Translations under genes and position numbers: made by a program | From: Bradyrhizobium tropiciagri | GTDB taxonomy: Bacteria; Pseudomonadota; Alphaproteobacteria; Rhizobiales; Xanthobacteraceae | Length of the DNA stretch: 64,000 bases | Assembly (NCBI RefSeq): GCF_018130505.1 | Contig: NZ_JAFCKH010000006.1 | Span: forward strand, 186,001 to 250,000 | Reading direction: 5' to 3' | In this document: piece by piece, positions 25,374 to 34,241 of the stretch | Layout: each line of letters starts with the position of its first letter | How positions within the stretch are numbered: the stretch's first letter is position 1 | The notes under the pieces: model-generated | Databases searched by the model: none | What the model was told of the DNA's origin: nothing | What the model saw: only the letters and a program-made list of their open reading frames with translations

Positions 25374-26353
25374 GCCGCCGTCTCCTTCGCCGGATCGAAC
25401 AGATGGCAGGCGACGGCTTGCGTGCCCTGTTTGATCGGTTCGGGGCGATCGACACGGCAGCGGTCGAAGACGAACGCGCAGCGCGGATTGAACGGGCAGC
25501 CCGGCGGGATCGCCGACAGCCGCGGCATCGAGCCGGGAATCTGCACCAGCCGCTTGTCCTCGCCCGCCAGCGTCGGGATCGCACCCATCAGGCCCTTGGC
25601 GTAAGGATGCAGCGGGTTGCGCACCACCTCCTGCACCGGGCCGATCTCGGCGATGCGGCCGGAATACATCACCGCGACGCGGTCGCAGGTCTCAGCGATC
25701 ACGCCCATGTCGTGAGTCACCAGCATCACCGCGGTGCCGTGGTCGCGGCCGAGCCGCTTGATCAGCGCGATGATCTGCGCCTGCACCGAGACGTCGAGCG
25801 CGGTGGTCGGCTCGTCGGCGATGATCAGCTCGGGCTCGGCGCAGATCGCGAGCGCGATGACGACGCGCTGGCGCATGCCGCCGGAGAATTCGTGCGGATA
25901 GCCGTCGATGCGCTTCTCCGGCGCCGGGATGCCGACCTCGGCGAGCAGGTCGATGGCGCGCTTGCGCGCGGCGGTTTCCGTCAGGTTGGTGTGGGTGCGG
26001 ATGGTCTCGATGATCTGGTCGCCGATCCGGTACAGCGGATTGAGGCTGGTCAGCGGATCCTGGAAGATCATGCCGATCCGCTTGCCGCGGATGCGGCGGA
26101 TCTGCTCCGGCGGCAGATGGTCGATCCGTGTGCCCGACAGCTCGATCTCGCCGCCGGAGATGCGGCCGGGCGGGTCGATCAGTCCGATCACCGCAAGTCC
26201 GGTGACCGACTTGCCGGCACCGGATTCGCCGACCACGCCGAGCACCTCGCCCCGCGCGATGTCGAACGACACGCCGTTGATGGCGCGCAAGGTGGCGCGG
26301 CGGGTGACGAATTCCACCTCGAGGTTGCGGACTGAGAGGACAGGCTGGGTCAT
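25370..26353 (-). CDS. Peptide ABC transporter ATP-binding protein (DppD/OppD family), set 2
   Basis: I start this at the ATG whose complement is 26351-26353, giving 327 residues and a 4-base overlap with the upstream permease. The much longer open frame extends antisense-like through the permease and is not used. Walker A is GESGAGKSV, the Q-loop IFQDPLTSLNP, the signature [15 protein letters not shown], Walker B LIIADEP with TTALDV, and the H-loop VTHDMGV. The C-terminal domain includes CPFNPRCAFVFDRC. It energises peptide-type uptake with the OppF-like partner. Confidence 0.93.
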   Translation of the reverse strand: MTQPVLSVRNLEVEFVTRRATLRAINGVSFDIARGEVLGVVGESGAGKSVTGLAVIGLIDPPGRISGGEIELSGTRIDHLPPEQIRRIRGKRIGMIFQDPLTSLNPLYRIGDQIIETIRTHTNLTETAARKRAIDLLAEVGIPAPEKRIDGYPHEFSGGMRQRVVIALAICAEPELIIADEPTTALDVSVQAQIIALIKRLGRDHGTAVMLVTHDMGVIAETCDRVAVMYSGRIAEIGPVQEVVRNPLHPYAKGLMGAIPTLAGEDKRLVQIPGSMPRLSAIPPGCPFNPRCAFVFDRCRVDRPEPIKQGTQAVACHLFDPAKETAA

Positions 26354-27306
26354 CGGAGCTTCGGATTGAGTGCGTCGCGCAGCCAGTCGCCGAGCAGGTT
26401 GATGGACAGGATCAGGCCGGCCAGCGCGATGCCGGGGAAGGCGACGATCCACCATTCGCCGGCGAACAGATAATTGTTGCCGATCCGGATCAGGGTGCCG
26501 AGCGAGGGCATGGTGTCGGGCATGCCGGCACCGAGGAACGACAGCGTCGCCTCGGTGATGATCGCCAGCGCGAGGTTGATGGTGGCGATGACGAGGATCG
26601 GGCCCATCGTGTTCGGCAGCACGTGCCGCAGCATGATCTTCGGCGCCGGCAGGCCGATCAGCTGCGCCGCCGCGACGTAATCCTTGTTCTTCTCGACCAT
26701 CACCGAGCCGCGCACGGTGCGGGCATACTGCACCCAGAAACTGAGGCCGATCGCGATCACCAGCACGCCGAGCGTGCTGGTTTCGTCGAGCTTGTTGCCG
26801 AGCAGCGATTTGGCGATGCCGTTGACCAGGAGCGCGATCAGGATCGCCGGGAAGGTGAGCTGCACGTCGGCAATCCGCATGATGACGCCGTCGACCGCGC
26901 CGCCGAAATAACCGGCGATCAGCCCGAGCCCGATGCCGAGCGCGCCGGCGAAGACCACGCCGGCGAGGCCGACCGCGAGCGAGATGCGCAGGCCATAGAG
27001 GATCGCCGAGAACACGTCGCGGCCCTGCTCGTCGGTGCCGAGCAGGAACGGACTCTGACCGTCCGCGGTCCACAACGGCGAGATTCGCGAGTTCATCAGT
27101 TGCAGCTGCGCCGGATCGAACGGGTTCTGCACCGCGAGCCAGGAGGCGAAGATCGCCAGCAGGAAGAACAGCAGCGTGATCGCGGCGGCGACCATCGTCA
27201 GCTTGGAGCGGCGGAACGAATAGAAGATGTCGCTGTCGAGCGCGCGCCTGAACCAGCCGGCGCCGGCCTTGCTGTTATCTCGATGGGGAACGACGGCGTC
27301 GGACAT
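26350..27306 (-). CDS. Peptide-type ABC transporter permease (DppC/OppC family), set 2
   Basis: This 318-residue permease has a cytoplasmic N-terminus, a first helix around residues 37-58, and the OppC segment FLLGTDEQGRDVFSAILYGLR. The EAA loop is YVAAAQLIGLPAPKIMLRHVLPNT and the end is GDWLRDALNPKLR. Six transmembrane helices are expected. It lies 11 bases after the OppB-like gene and overlaps the next ATPase by four bases. It forms the channel with that OppB-like partner. Confidence 0.93.
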   Translation of the reverse strand: MSDAVVPHRDNSKAGAGWFRRALDSDIFYSFRRSKLTMVAAAITLLFFLLAIFASWLAVQNPFDPAQLQLMNSRISPLWTADGQSPFLLGTDEQGRDVFSAILYGLRISLAVGLAGVVFAGALGIGLGLIAGYFGGAVDGVIMRIADVQLTFPAILIALLVNGIAKSLLGNKLDETSTLGVLVIAIGLSFWVQYARTVRGSVMVEKNKDYVAAAQLIGLPAPKIMLRHVLPNTMGPILVIATINLALAIITEATLSFLGAGMPDTMPSLGTLIRIGNNYLFAGEWWIVAFPGIALAGLILSINLLGDWLRDALNPKLR

Positions 27307-27317
27307 CGGTCAGGCCC

Positions 27318-28298
27318 TCACGACGCGCGGCCGACGGTCGAGCGCAGGCGCGGATCGACCACGGTGTAGAGGATGTCGACCACCAGGTTGATGGTGACGA
27401 AGATCAGCGAGACCATCAACAGATAGGCGGCCATGATCGGGATATCGACGTTTTGCACGGCCTGCACGAACAGAAGCCCCATGCCCGGCCACTGGAACAC
27501 GGTTTCGGTGATGATCGAGAAAGCAATAACCGAGCCAAACTGCAGTCCGGCCACGGTGATCACGGGGACCAGCGTGTTCTTCAGCGCGTGGCCGAAATGG
27601 ATCGCGCGAGTGGTCAGCCCGCGGGCGCGGGCGAAGCGGATATAGTCCGTGCGCAGCACCTCGAGCATTTCGGCGCGCACCAGCCGCATGATCAGTGTCA
27701 TCTGGAACAGCCCGAGCGTGATCGACGGCATGATCAGCGCCTTCAGGCCGGAGACGGTGAGTAGCCCGGTGGTCCACCAGCCGAGCTTGACCACCTCGCC
27801 GCGGCCGAACGAGGGCAGCCAGCCCAGCGTCACCGCAAAGAGATAGATCAAGAGGATGCCGATCAGGAAGGTCGGCAGCGAGATGCCGATCAGCGACACC
27901 GCCTGGAACAATTTGGCGAGCACGGTGTCGCGGCGTAGCGCCGAATAGACCCCCATCAGGATGCCGGCCACCATCGCGAACAGCGTCGCGCAGATCGCAA
28001 GCTCCAGCGTCGCCGGCAGGCGTTCCGCAAGCAGCGAGGAGACCGGCAAGCGGAACTGGTAGGATACGCCGAACTTGAATTGCAGCGCATTGATGAAGTA
28101 ACGGCCGAATTGCACCAGCACGGGATCGTTGAGGCCGAGCGACTGCCGGATTTCGGCGCGCTGCGCCGCCGACGTGTCGATCGAGACGATCTGGTTCACC
28201 GGGTCGCCGGCGAAGCGGAACATCGCGAACGCGATGACGCCCACGGCGAGCATCACGCCGATTGCCTGCAGGAAGCGGCGAAGAGTGAAAGCGAGCAT
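27318..28298 (-). CDS. Peptide-type ABC transporter permease (DppB/OppB family), set 2
   Basis: This 326-residue permease starts LAFTLRRFLQAIGVMLAVGV and has RFAGDPVNQIV in the OppB position. The EAA loop is TDYIRFARARGLTTRAIHFGHALKNTL, and the C-terminus VVDILYTVVDPRLR is typical. It is separated from the binding-protein gene by about 100 bases containing a strong hairpin, so its expression is probably lower than that of the binding protein. Confidence 0.93.
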   Translation of the reverse strand: MLAFTLRRFLQAIGVMLAVGVIAFAMFRFAGDPVNQIVSIDTSAAQRAEIRQSLGLNDPVLVQFGRYFINALQFKFGVSYQFRLPVSSLLAERLPATLELAICATLFAMVAGILMGVYSALRRDTVLAKLFQAVSLIGISLPTFLIGILLIYLFAVTLGWLPSFGRGEVVKLGWWTTGLLTVSGLKALIMPSITLGLFQMTLIMRLVRAEMLEVLRTDYIRFARARGLTTRAIHFGHALKNTLVPVITVAGLQFGSVIAFSIITETVFQWPGMGLLFVQAVQNVDIPIMAAYLLMVSLIFVTINLVVDILYTVVDPRLRSTVGRAS

Positions 28299-28356
28299 CT
28301 CTACCTTTCACTGCTTTTAGCATTTGGCGCGCGGCGCTGCACGGCCTGAAAACGAG

Positions 28357-28386
28357 AGGTCCCGGAAGCAGGCGCTTCCGGGACCT
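28357..28386 (-). terminator. Strong intercistronic hairpin after the set 2 binding-protein gene
   Basis: Thirteen-base perfectly complementary arms (28357-28369 and 28374-28386; AGGTCCCGGAAGC) flank a four-base loop. Read on the complement strand it lies 15 bases after the binding-protein stop and is followed by CTCGTTTTC. It may act as a partial terminator or 3'-end stabiliser that keeps the binding protein in excess over the permeases. Confidence 0.65.
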
Positions 28387-28401
28387 TATTCGCGACAGCC
28401 A

Positions 28402-30000
28402 CTATTCACCCTGCTTGGTCGCCCAGTAGAGCAGGACCTGATTGTCCGCGCGCTGGATCAATTTGACCTTCTTCGATACGCCCCACACCAGCGGTTGCTG
28501 ATGCAGCGGAATGTAGCCGTAGTCCTTGATGACGATTTCGTAGGCCTGCTTGATCAACTGGTCGCGTTTGCCGGTGTCGCTCTCGACCAGCACCTTGTCC
28601 GTGAGCGCGTCGACGTCCTTGTTGCAATAGCCGCCGAGATTGGCCTCGCCCCGGGTCGAATCCTTCGGATCGTCGCGGCAGCCGAGGATGTCGTGCAGCA
28701 CGTTGTGGGAATCGGAGGTTGCGGGTGTCCAGCCGAGCATGAAGAACGACGTCTGGTAGCCGCCGGGCTTCAGCACCTTGGCGAAATACTGCGCTTTGGG
28801 CTGCGCGAGCAGGTTCACCTTGACACCGATGCGGGCCAGCATGCCGACCACCGCCTGGCAGATCGCCGCGTCGTTGACGTAGCGGTCGTTCGGGCAATCC
28901 ATCGTGACTTCGAAGCCGTTCGGATAGCCGGCGTCGGCGAGCAGCTTCTTGGCGCCATCAGGATCGAGCTTCGGCCGGGTGAATTCCTTCGACAGCGGGT
29001 AGAGCTCGGGGGCGATCATCAACGTCGAGGGGGTCGACATGCCCCGCATCACGCGGGTCTTGATCAGATCGACGTCGATCGTCTTGTAGAAGGCTTCGCG
29101 GACCCGGATGTCCTTGAACGGATTCTTGCCCTTGACGTTCGAGAAGAGAAGCTCGTCGCGCGCCATATCCATGCCGATGAAGATGGTGCGGATCTCCGGC
29201 GCGGTCATGACCGTGGCGTTGCCGCTTGAATTGACGCGCTGGATGTCCTGCAGCGGAACCGGCTCGATCACGTCGACCTCGCCCGAGAGCAACGCCGCGA
29301 CGCGGGTGGCGTCGGAGCCGATCGGCGTGAAGATGATTTCCTTGAGATTGTGCTCCGGCTTCTTCCAATAGCCCGGAAACGCCTTGTAGACGGTCTTCAC
29401 GCCGGGCTGATGGCTTTCGATCGTGAAGGGACCGGTGCCGTTCTCGTGCAGCGCGGCGTAGCTCGGCGTTGTCGCCGAGGCCGGCGTCGGAGCGACCGAG
29501 CCGTTCGCCTCGCTCCACTTCTTGTCCATGATGTACCAGCTATCCCATTGCGAAATCAGGATGGGATTGGGCGAGTCCAGCGTCACGTCGACGGTGTAGT
29601 CGTCGACCTTGGTGAACTTGGCATCGGCCGGCACGTTGCTGAGGAAGTTGGAGCCCTTGGCACGGACGCGGTCGGCGGAGAACAGCACGTCATCGGCAGT
29701 GAAGGGGTCGCCATTGTGGAATTTCACGCCCTTGCGCAGATGGAAGCGCCATTTGGTCGGGCTCAGCGTCTCCCAGCTTTCGGCGAGCGCCGGGATGATC
29801 TTGAGGTCCTTGTCGCGCGCTGTCAGGCCTTCATAGACATGGGCGTGATGCGCGATCGTGGTGGTTTCCTTCAGCGTGTAGGGGTCCAGCGATTTGAGCT
29901 CGCCCTGGTTGGCGTAGCGCAGTGTCTGGGCCGATGCCGGCAGCGCACAGGCAATCAACGCGACGGCAGTCGCCGCAAACAAACTCCAACGTACCGACAT
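28402..30000 (-). CDS. Periplasmic solute-binding protein of peptide ABC transporter (SBP family 5), set 2
   Basis: The start is the ATG whose complement is 29998-30000, giving 532 residues. An upstream in-frame start would add 35 residues before the signal peptide and is rejected. The signal peptide has hydrophobic residues about 7-22 and cleavage near ALPASAQ-TLRYA. The mature protein contains LRKGVKFHNGDPFTADDVLFSADR, the family-5 signature. The best-known members bind dipeptides, oligopeptides and glutathione. It is the first gene of the set 2 operon, transcribed away from the DUF6489 gene. Confidence 0.93.
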   Translation of the reverse strand: MSVRWSLFAATAVALIACALPASAQTLRYANQGELKSLDPYTLKETTTIAHHAHVYEGLTARDKDLKIIPALAESWETLSPTKWRFHLRKGVKFHNGDPFTADDVLFSADRVRAKGSNFLSNVPADAKFTKVDDYTVDVTLDSPNPILISQWDSWYIMDKKWSEANGSVAPTPASATTPSYAALHENGTGPFTIESHQPGVKTVYKAFPGYWKKPEHNLKEIIFTPIGSDATRVAALLSGEVDVIEPVPLQDIQRVNSSGNATVMTAPEIRTIFIGMDMARDELLFSNVKGKNPFKDIRVREAFYKTIDVDLIKTRVMRGMSTPSTLMIAPELYPLSKEFTRPKLDPDGAKKLLADAGYPNGFEVTMDCPNDRYVNDAAICQAVVGMLARIGVKVNLLAQPKAQYFAKVLKPGGYQTSFFMLGWTPATSDSHNVLHDILGCRDDPKDSTRGEANLGGYCNKDVDALTDKVLVESDTGKRDQLIKQAYEIVIKDYGYIPLHQQPLVWGVSKKVKLIQRADNQVLLYWATKQGE

Positions 30001-30434
30001 ATGTCCCGATCCCCGCTTATTGTGCGCCGGTTGGCCTGTTATCCAAATTGCCTTGTCCGGCTGCTCTTTATCCGGCCATGTTGCCAGAGTTTGCAGGCCG
30101 CGCAAGCTCGATTTCCCAAAGGGTTAATCGGCGGTGCGGGTGCAGCATGCCAAGGGGAAACAGGATAGGCGATCGATGCGAGCAACCGACATTCAACTTT
30201 CGGCGGTCCGGAGCGCGAATGCACGTGTTTGCGGCTGCCGGGGTTTTCCCGGCATCAAATATGACGTGCGACGGCAAGCCCGCGTTTGCCATCCCGGGCG
30301 ATTTGCCGCGGACGGGTTTGGCTGACATAACGGATGATTGAGGCCGGATCGGCGATGGGGCAGGTTGGGTCGCTTGCATGATTCACCCTGTCGTGGCGAT
30401 ACTGATGCAGGCCAGGCGCATTGAGGAGGCGGTT
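30001..30434. other. 434-base divergent intergenic region without a convincing gene
   Basis: I see no conserved small protein here; the short open frames lack ribosome sites or family character. A hairpin with 7-bp arms (TGCCGGG, loop GTTTT) lies at 30236-30254. A possible promoter for the rightward gene is TTGCAT (30374-30379), an 18-base spacer, and GATACT (30398-30403). Confidence 0.45.
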
Positions 30435-30689
30435 ATGAAGGTCAATGTCGAGATAGATTGCACGCCCCTCGAAGCGCGGCAGTTCTTCGGGCTGCCGGAC
30501 GTGGCGCCGATGCAGACCGCCGTGATGGACAAGCTGCAGCAGCAGATGTTGTCGAACATCGAGAAGATCTCGCCGGAATCGCTGATGCAGAGCTGGTTCA
30601 CCTTCGATCCCAAGCTTGCCGAGCGCTTCCAGGACATGTTCGTGACGATGGCCGGGCTCGGCGGCATGGGCAAGAAGGACAAGAGGTAG
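30435..30689 (+). CDS. DUF6489 family small protein
   Basis: The ATG at 30435, preceded by a strong GAGGAGG site, gives an 84-residue protein opening KVNVEIDCTPLEARQFFGLP. This resembles the small DUF6489 proteins of Bradyrhizobium and relatives. It is helical, has no signal peptide or membrane segment, and ends with a basic GKKDKR tail. It lies 7 bases before the alpha/beta hydrolase gene and is probably co-transcribed with it. The KVNVEIDCTPxEAR pattern also occurs near polyhydroxyalkanoate genes in my recollection, so a granule-associated role is possible but unproven. Confidence 0.7.
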   Translation: MKVNVEIDCTPLEARQFFGLPDVAPMQTAVMDKLQQQMLSNIEKISPESLMQSWFTFDPKLAERFQDMFVTMAGLGGMGKKDKR

Positions 30690-30696
30690 CGGCGTC

Positions 30697-31488
30697 ATGG
30701 ACAGGAGCGCCGAGGTGACCGAACGCCGGTTGCGCCCGCCAAGCCTGTTCCTGATGCTGGCCGAGGCCCGCGGCGTGCTCGAACTCAATTCGAGCCTGCT
30801 GCTGTCGCCGCTGCTGATGCAGGCGCCGAAGGGCGACGGCCATCCGGTGCTGGCGCTGCCGGGCTTTCTCGCCAGCGACCTCTCGATGGCGCCGATGCGG
30901 CGCTATCTGAAGGAGCTCGGCTACGACGCCTATGCCTGGAACATGGGCCGCAATCTCGGCGGCATCGCCTCCCGGCGCGGCGCGCTGCGCGACCTCTTGA
31001 AGCGGATCCATGAGGCGACAGGGCGCAAGGTCTCGATCGTCGGCTGGAGCCTCGGCGGCGTCTACGCGCGCGACCTGGCGGCGCAGATGCCGGAGCTGGT
31101 GCGCCAGATCATCACGCTGGGCAGCCCGTTCGCCGACGACATCCGCGCCACCAACGCGACGCGGCTCTACGAGATCCTGTCCGGCGAAGGGGTGGACGAC
31201 ATCCCGGAGGTTCGCGCGGCGATCGCCGGCGACATGCCGGTGCCGACCACCTCGATCTATTCCCGCACCGACGGCATCGTGAACTGGCGCACCTCGCGCC
31301 TGCGGCCGTCGGCGACCGCGGAGAACATCGAGGTGCATTTCGCCAGCCATATCGGCCTCGGCGTCAACCCGGCGGCGCTGTGGGCGATCGCCGACCGCCT
31401 CGCGCTGCCGGAGGGTGAATTCCGGCAATTTGAGCGGTCCGGCCCCTTTGCCATTGCCTACGGGCCCGCGGAACAGGCACTATCCTGA
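30697..31488 (+). CDS. Alpha/beta hydrolase (lipase/PHB depolymerase-like fold), paralogue 1
   Basis: This 263-residue protein has the nucleophile elbow GWSLGG (about residues 114-119), an acid in YSRTDGIVNW (about 190-197) and a His in ASHIGLG (about 217), giving a plausible Ser-Asp-His triad. The stretch GDGHPVLALPGFLASDLSMAPMR is shared almost word for word with the hydrolase at 43885-44655, so the two are paralogues. No signal peptide is visible. The substrate is unknown; the surrounding storage-lipid genes make an ester of that metabolism likely. Confidence 0.82.
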   Translation: MDRSAEVTERRLRPPSLFLMLAEARGVLELNSSLLLSPLLMQAPKGDGHPVLALPGFLASDLSMAPMRRYLKELGYDAYAWNMGRNLGGIASRRGALRDLLKRIHEATGRKVSIVGWSLGGVYARDLAAQMPELVRQIITLGSPFADDIRATNATRLYEILSGEGVDDIPEVRAAIAGDMPVPTTSIYSRTDGIVNWRTSRLRPSATAENIEVHFASHIGLGVNPAALWAIADRLALPEGEFRQFERSGPFAIAYGPAEQALS

Positions 31489-31547
31489 CTGAATGACGAG
31501 AAGCGCCGCCAAGGCGCCCGTGTCAGTTGGCTCTCGGAGGGAATCAT

Positions 31548-33098
31548 ATGAGCGACGCCAAGAAGCTGTCCTCGCTGGACGCATCGTTCCTCTATCTGGA
31601 AACCCCGGAAATGCCGATGCATGTCGGCAGCATGGCGATCTTCCGCCTGCCCGACGGCTACAAGGGGGACTTCTTCGAGGAGTTCAAGGCGATGATCGCC
31701 TCGCGGCTGCATATCGCGCCGATCCTGAAAGCTCGGCTGCAGAAGGCACCGCTCGACATCGACCATCCGTCCTGGGTCGAGGACGACCAGTTCGACATCG
31801 ACCGCCACATCTTCCGCGCCAGCCTGCCGGCGCCGCGCGACCGCGCCACGCTGGAGCGCATCGTCGGCTGGATGCATGCCAAGCTGCTCAACCGTGCCCG
31901 CCCGCTGTGGGAGTTCTACGTCTTCGAGGGCATGAAGGACAACGAGATCGGGCTCTATTCCAAGATGCACCATGCCTGCATCGACGGCGGCGCCGGCGCG
32001 GCGCTGACCAGCATGATCTACGACCTGACGCCGGTGCCGCGGCAGGTCGAGCCGCCGAGCGCGAAGAAGGTCGCGCAGGAGCCGCGCGACATCGCGGCCA
32101 ACCTGATCGATGCCTATCAGCAGCTCTGGACCCAGCCGTTCGAGGCCGCTGCCACCGCGCAGAAGAGCCTCGAGCTGCCGCGCTCGGGCAAGAGCGACCT
32201 CGGCTCGATCCTGTTCGACAACGCCATGTTCCAGATCGAGAACGCGGTGAAGTTCGCCGGCAGCATGCCGACGGTGATGAAGAGCCTGTCCGACGTCGTC
32301 GCCAAGGTCGCCGATCCCAGATCGCGCGAGAGCCTGCAGGCGATGGCCTCGCCGCCGACCATCCTCAACAAGGCGATCTCCTCGGAGCGCAGCTTTGCCG
32401 GCACCTCGATCTCGCTGTCGCGCGCCAAGGCGCTGGCCAAGGCCTCCGGCGGCAAGCTCAACGACGTCGTGCTGGCGCTCGCCTCCGGCGTGGTGCGGCG
32501 CTATCTGCTCAGCCAGGGCGCGCTGCCGAACAAGTCGATGACCGCGGGCGTGCCGATCTCGCTGCGCGAGGAGGGCAACGCCGACGCCAACAACCAGGTG
32601 TTCGGCATGATCTGCTCGATCGCGACCGATGTGGAAGATCCGAAGAAGCGGCTCGAGACCATCATCGCGCAGTCGACCAAATCCAAGGAGATGTCGCATC
32701 CGCTGCGCGCTTTGGTGCCGCAGGTCTCCAACATCTCGCTGCTCGGTGCGCCGATCCTGGTGCAGATCATGGCGCTGCTCTACAGCCGATCCGATCTTTC
32801 CAACGTGCTGCCGCCGGCGACCAACATCACGGTCTCCAACGTGCCGGGGCCGCGGCAGACGCTGTATGCCGCGGGCGCCGAGCTGCTGCACATCTTCCCG
32901 GTCTCGATCTCGACCCACGGCGTGGCGCTCAACATCACCGTGCAGAGCTACCGCGACCAGCTCGATTTCGGCTTCATCGTCGGCGCCAACATCATTCCGC
33001 ATGTGCAGGTGATGTGCGACATGCTGCCGCTCGAGTTCGATGCATTGGAGGCCGCGTTCGCGCCTCCGCCTGCCGACGTCAAGGGCGCGGCCGAATAG
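31548..33098 (+). CDS. WS/DGAT family wax ester synthase / diacylglycerol acyltransferase
   Basis: I start at the ATG at 31548, with GGAGG eight bases upstream, giving 516 residues; a TTG farther upstream is rejected. The catalytic HHxxxDG motif is present as MHHACIDGG with His141, His142 and Asp146, and PLWEFYVFEG at 119-128 is the conserved PLW segment. The C-terminal domain contains NVPGPRQTLYAAGAELL. Family members esterify acyl-CoA with fatty alcohol or diacylglycerol to make neutral storage lipid, at the cytoplasmic membrane or lipid inclusions. It follows the hydrolase by 59 bases and precedes an epoxide hydrolase. Confidence 0.92.
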   Translation: MSDAKKLSSLDASFLYLETPEMPMHVGSMAIFRLPDGYKGDFFEEFKAMIASRLHIAPILKARLQKAPLDIDHPSWVEDDQFDIDRHIFRASLPAPRDRATLERIVGWMHAKLLNRARPLWEFYVFEGMKDNEIGLYSKMHHACIDGGAGAALTSMIYDLTPVPRQVEPPSAKKVAQEPRDIAANLIDAYQQLWTQPFEAAATAQKSLELPRSGKSDLGSILFDNAMFQIENAVKFAGSMPTVMKSLSDVVAKVADPRSRESLQAMASPPTILNKAISSERSFAGTSISLSRAKALAKASGGKLNDVVLALASGVVRRYLLSQGALPNKSMTAGVPISLREEGNADANNQVFGMICSIATDVEDPKKRLETIIAQSTKSKEMSHPLRALVPQVSNISLLGAPILVQIMALLYSRSDLSNVLPPATNITVSNVPGPRQTLYAAGAELLHIFPVSISTHGVALNITVQSYRDQLDFGFIVGANIIPHVQVMCDMLPLEFDALEAAFAPPPADVKGAAE

Positions 33099-33110
33099 GG
33101 GTTTCCGCCG

Positions 33111-34106
33111 ATGATCGAAATGCCGCCGCTGCAATTCGCCGAGACCAACGGCATCCGCATGGGCTTCTACGAAGCAGGTCCCAAAACCGACGCGCCACCC
33201 GTCGTGCTGTGCCATGGCTGGCCGGAGCTGGCGTTCTCCTGGCGCCACCAGATCAAGGCGCTGGGCGACGCCGGCATCCGCGTCATCGCGCCCGACCAGC
33301 GCGGCTATGGCGCGACCGACCGGCCGGAGCCGGTCGAGGCCTACGACATGGAGCATCTGACCGGCGACCTCGTCGGGCTGCTCGATCATCTCAAGATCGA
33401 CAAGGCGATCTTCGTTGGCCACGACTGGGGCGGGTTCGTCGTCTGGCAGATGCCGCTGCGGCACCCCTCGCGGGTCGCGGGCGTCGTCGGTGTCAACACG
33501 CCGCATTGGGACCGGGCGCCGGTCGACCCGATCGCGCTGTTTCGTCAGCGCTTCGGCGACCACATGTACATCGTCCAGTTCCAGGACCCGGCGCGCGAGG
33601 CGGACCGCATCTTCGGCAGCCGGGTCGAGCAGACCTTCGACGCCTTCATGCGCAAGCCGGTGGCGCGTCCGCCGGGCACGCCGGAGGAGGAGCCGATCGC
33701 CGGCGTCGGCGCCTCGGCCCGGCTCAATTTGGCGTTTCCGCAGATGATCGCCAATTACGACGCCAGGCATGATCCGCGCACGCCGATCCTCTCGGCCGAG
33801 GAGAAGAAGGTGTTCGTCGACACCTTCACCAAGACCGGCTTCACCGGCGGCATCAACTGGTATCGCAACTTCACCCGCAATTGGGAGCGCTCGGCCGGGC
33901 TCGACCATACCGTGCGGGTGCCGTCGCTGATGATCATGGCCGAGAACGACGCGGTGCTGCCGCCCTCCGCCGCCAACGGCATGGAGCGGCTGGTGCCTGA
34001 TCTCGAGAAGTATCTGGTCAGGGACAGCGGCCATTGGACGCAGCAGGAAAAGCCCGACGAGGTCAGCGCCAAGCTGATCGAGTGGCGTAGAAAGCGGTTT
34101 GGTTAG
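33111..34106 (+). CDS. Epoxide hydrolase (alpha/beta hydrolase fold)
   Basis: This 331-residue protein has the epoxide-hydrolase oxyanion motif HGWP (residues 35-38) and the nucleophile motif GHDWGG with Asp105. A cap-domain tyrosine lies in INWYRNFTRNWE, a late acid in MAENDAVLPP, and the catalytic His in GHWTQQE. An Asp nucleophile with ring-opening Tyr distinguishes it from esterases. It hydrates epoxides to diols in the cytoplasm. The gene is 12 bases after the WS/DGAT and is followed by a P450 BM3-like fusion, which can make epoxides from unsaturated fatty acids, so the two may act in sequence. Confidence 0.88.
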   Translation: MIEMPPLQFAETNGIRMGFYEAGPKTDAPPVVLCHGWPELAFSWRHQIKALGDAGIRVIAPDQRGYGATDRPEPVEAYDMEHLTGDLVGLLDHLKIDKAIFVGHDWGGFVVWQMPLRHPSRVAGVVGVNTPHWDRAPVDPIALFRQRFGDHMYIVQFQDPAREADRIFGSRVEQTFDAFMRKPVARPPGTPEEEPIAGVGASARLNLAFPQMIANYDARHDPRTPILSAEEKKVFVDTFTKTGFTGGINWYRNFTRNWERSAGLDHTVRVPSLMIMAENDAVLPPSAANGMERLVPDLEKYLVRDSGHWTQQEKPDEVSAKLIEWRRKRFG

Positions 34107-34108
34107 GC

Positions 34109-34214
34109 GTCATCCTGAGGTGCGCGCCGTCTTCGGCGCGCCTCGAAGGATGAGAGGGACTGGAGCAAGCGGCCATCCTTCGAGACGCGCGCGCTGCGCG
34201 CTCCTCAGGATGAC
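34109..34214. repeat. Palindromic intergenic repeat, CATCCTGAGG type, copy 1
   Basis: The outer arms GTCATCCTGAGG (34109-34120) and its exact inverse (34203-34214) enclose a second pair, CTCGAAGGATG (34142-34152) and its inverse (34174-34184). A degenerate copy is at 47111-47206 within the paa operon. Confidence 0.8.
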
Positions 34215-34241
34215 GGCACGTACTGAGGGGGCACTTCGACA

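Noticed and set aside
26354-27073. Long extension of the set 2 OppD-like ATPase
   Set aside because: The extended frame runs through the permease gene in another frame and is Arg/Ala-rich. The internal ATG gives the normal length and a 4-base overlap.
29998-30105. N-terminal extension of the set 2 binding protein
   Set aside because: It would bury the signal peptide behind 35 polar residues. The ATG at 30000 puts the signal peptide at the N-terminus.
30001-30434. Several short ORFs in the divergent gap
   Set aside because: They lack ribosome sites and recognisable protein character. The gap looks regulatory.
31458-34034. An 858-codon open frame on the complement strand
   Set aside because: It is antisense to the WS/DGAT and epoxide hydrolase genes, is rich in Arg, His and Asp, and has no family character. 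Long antisense frames are expected at this GC content.
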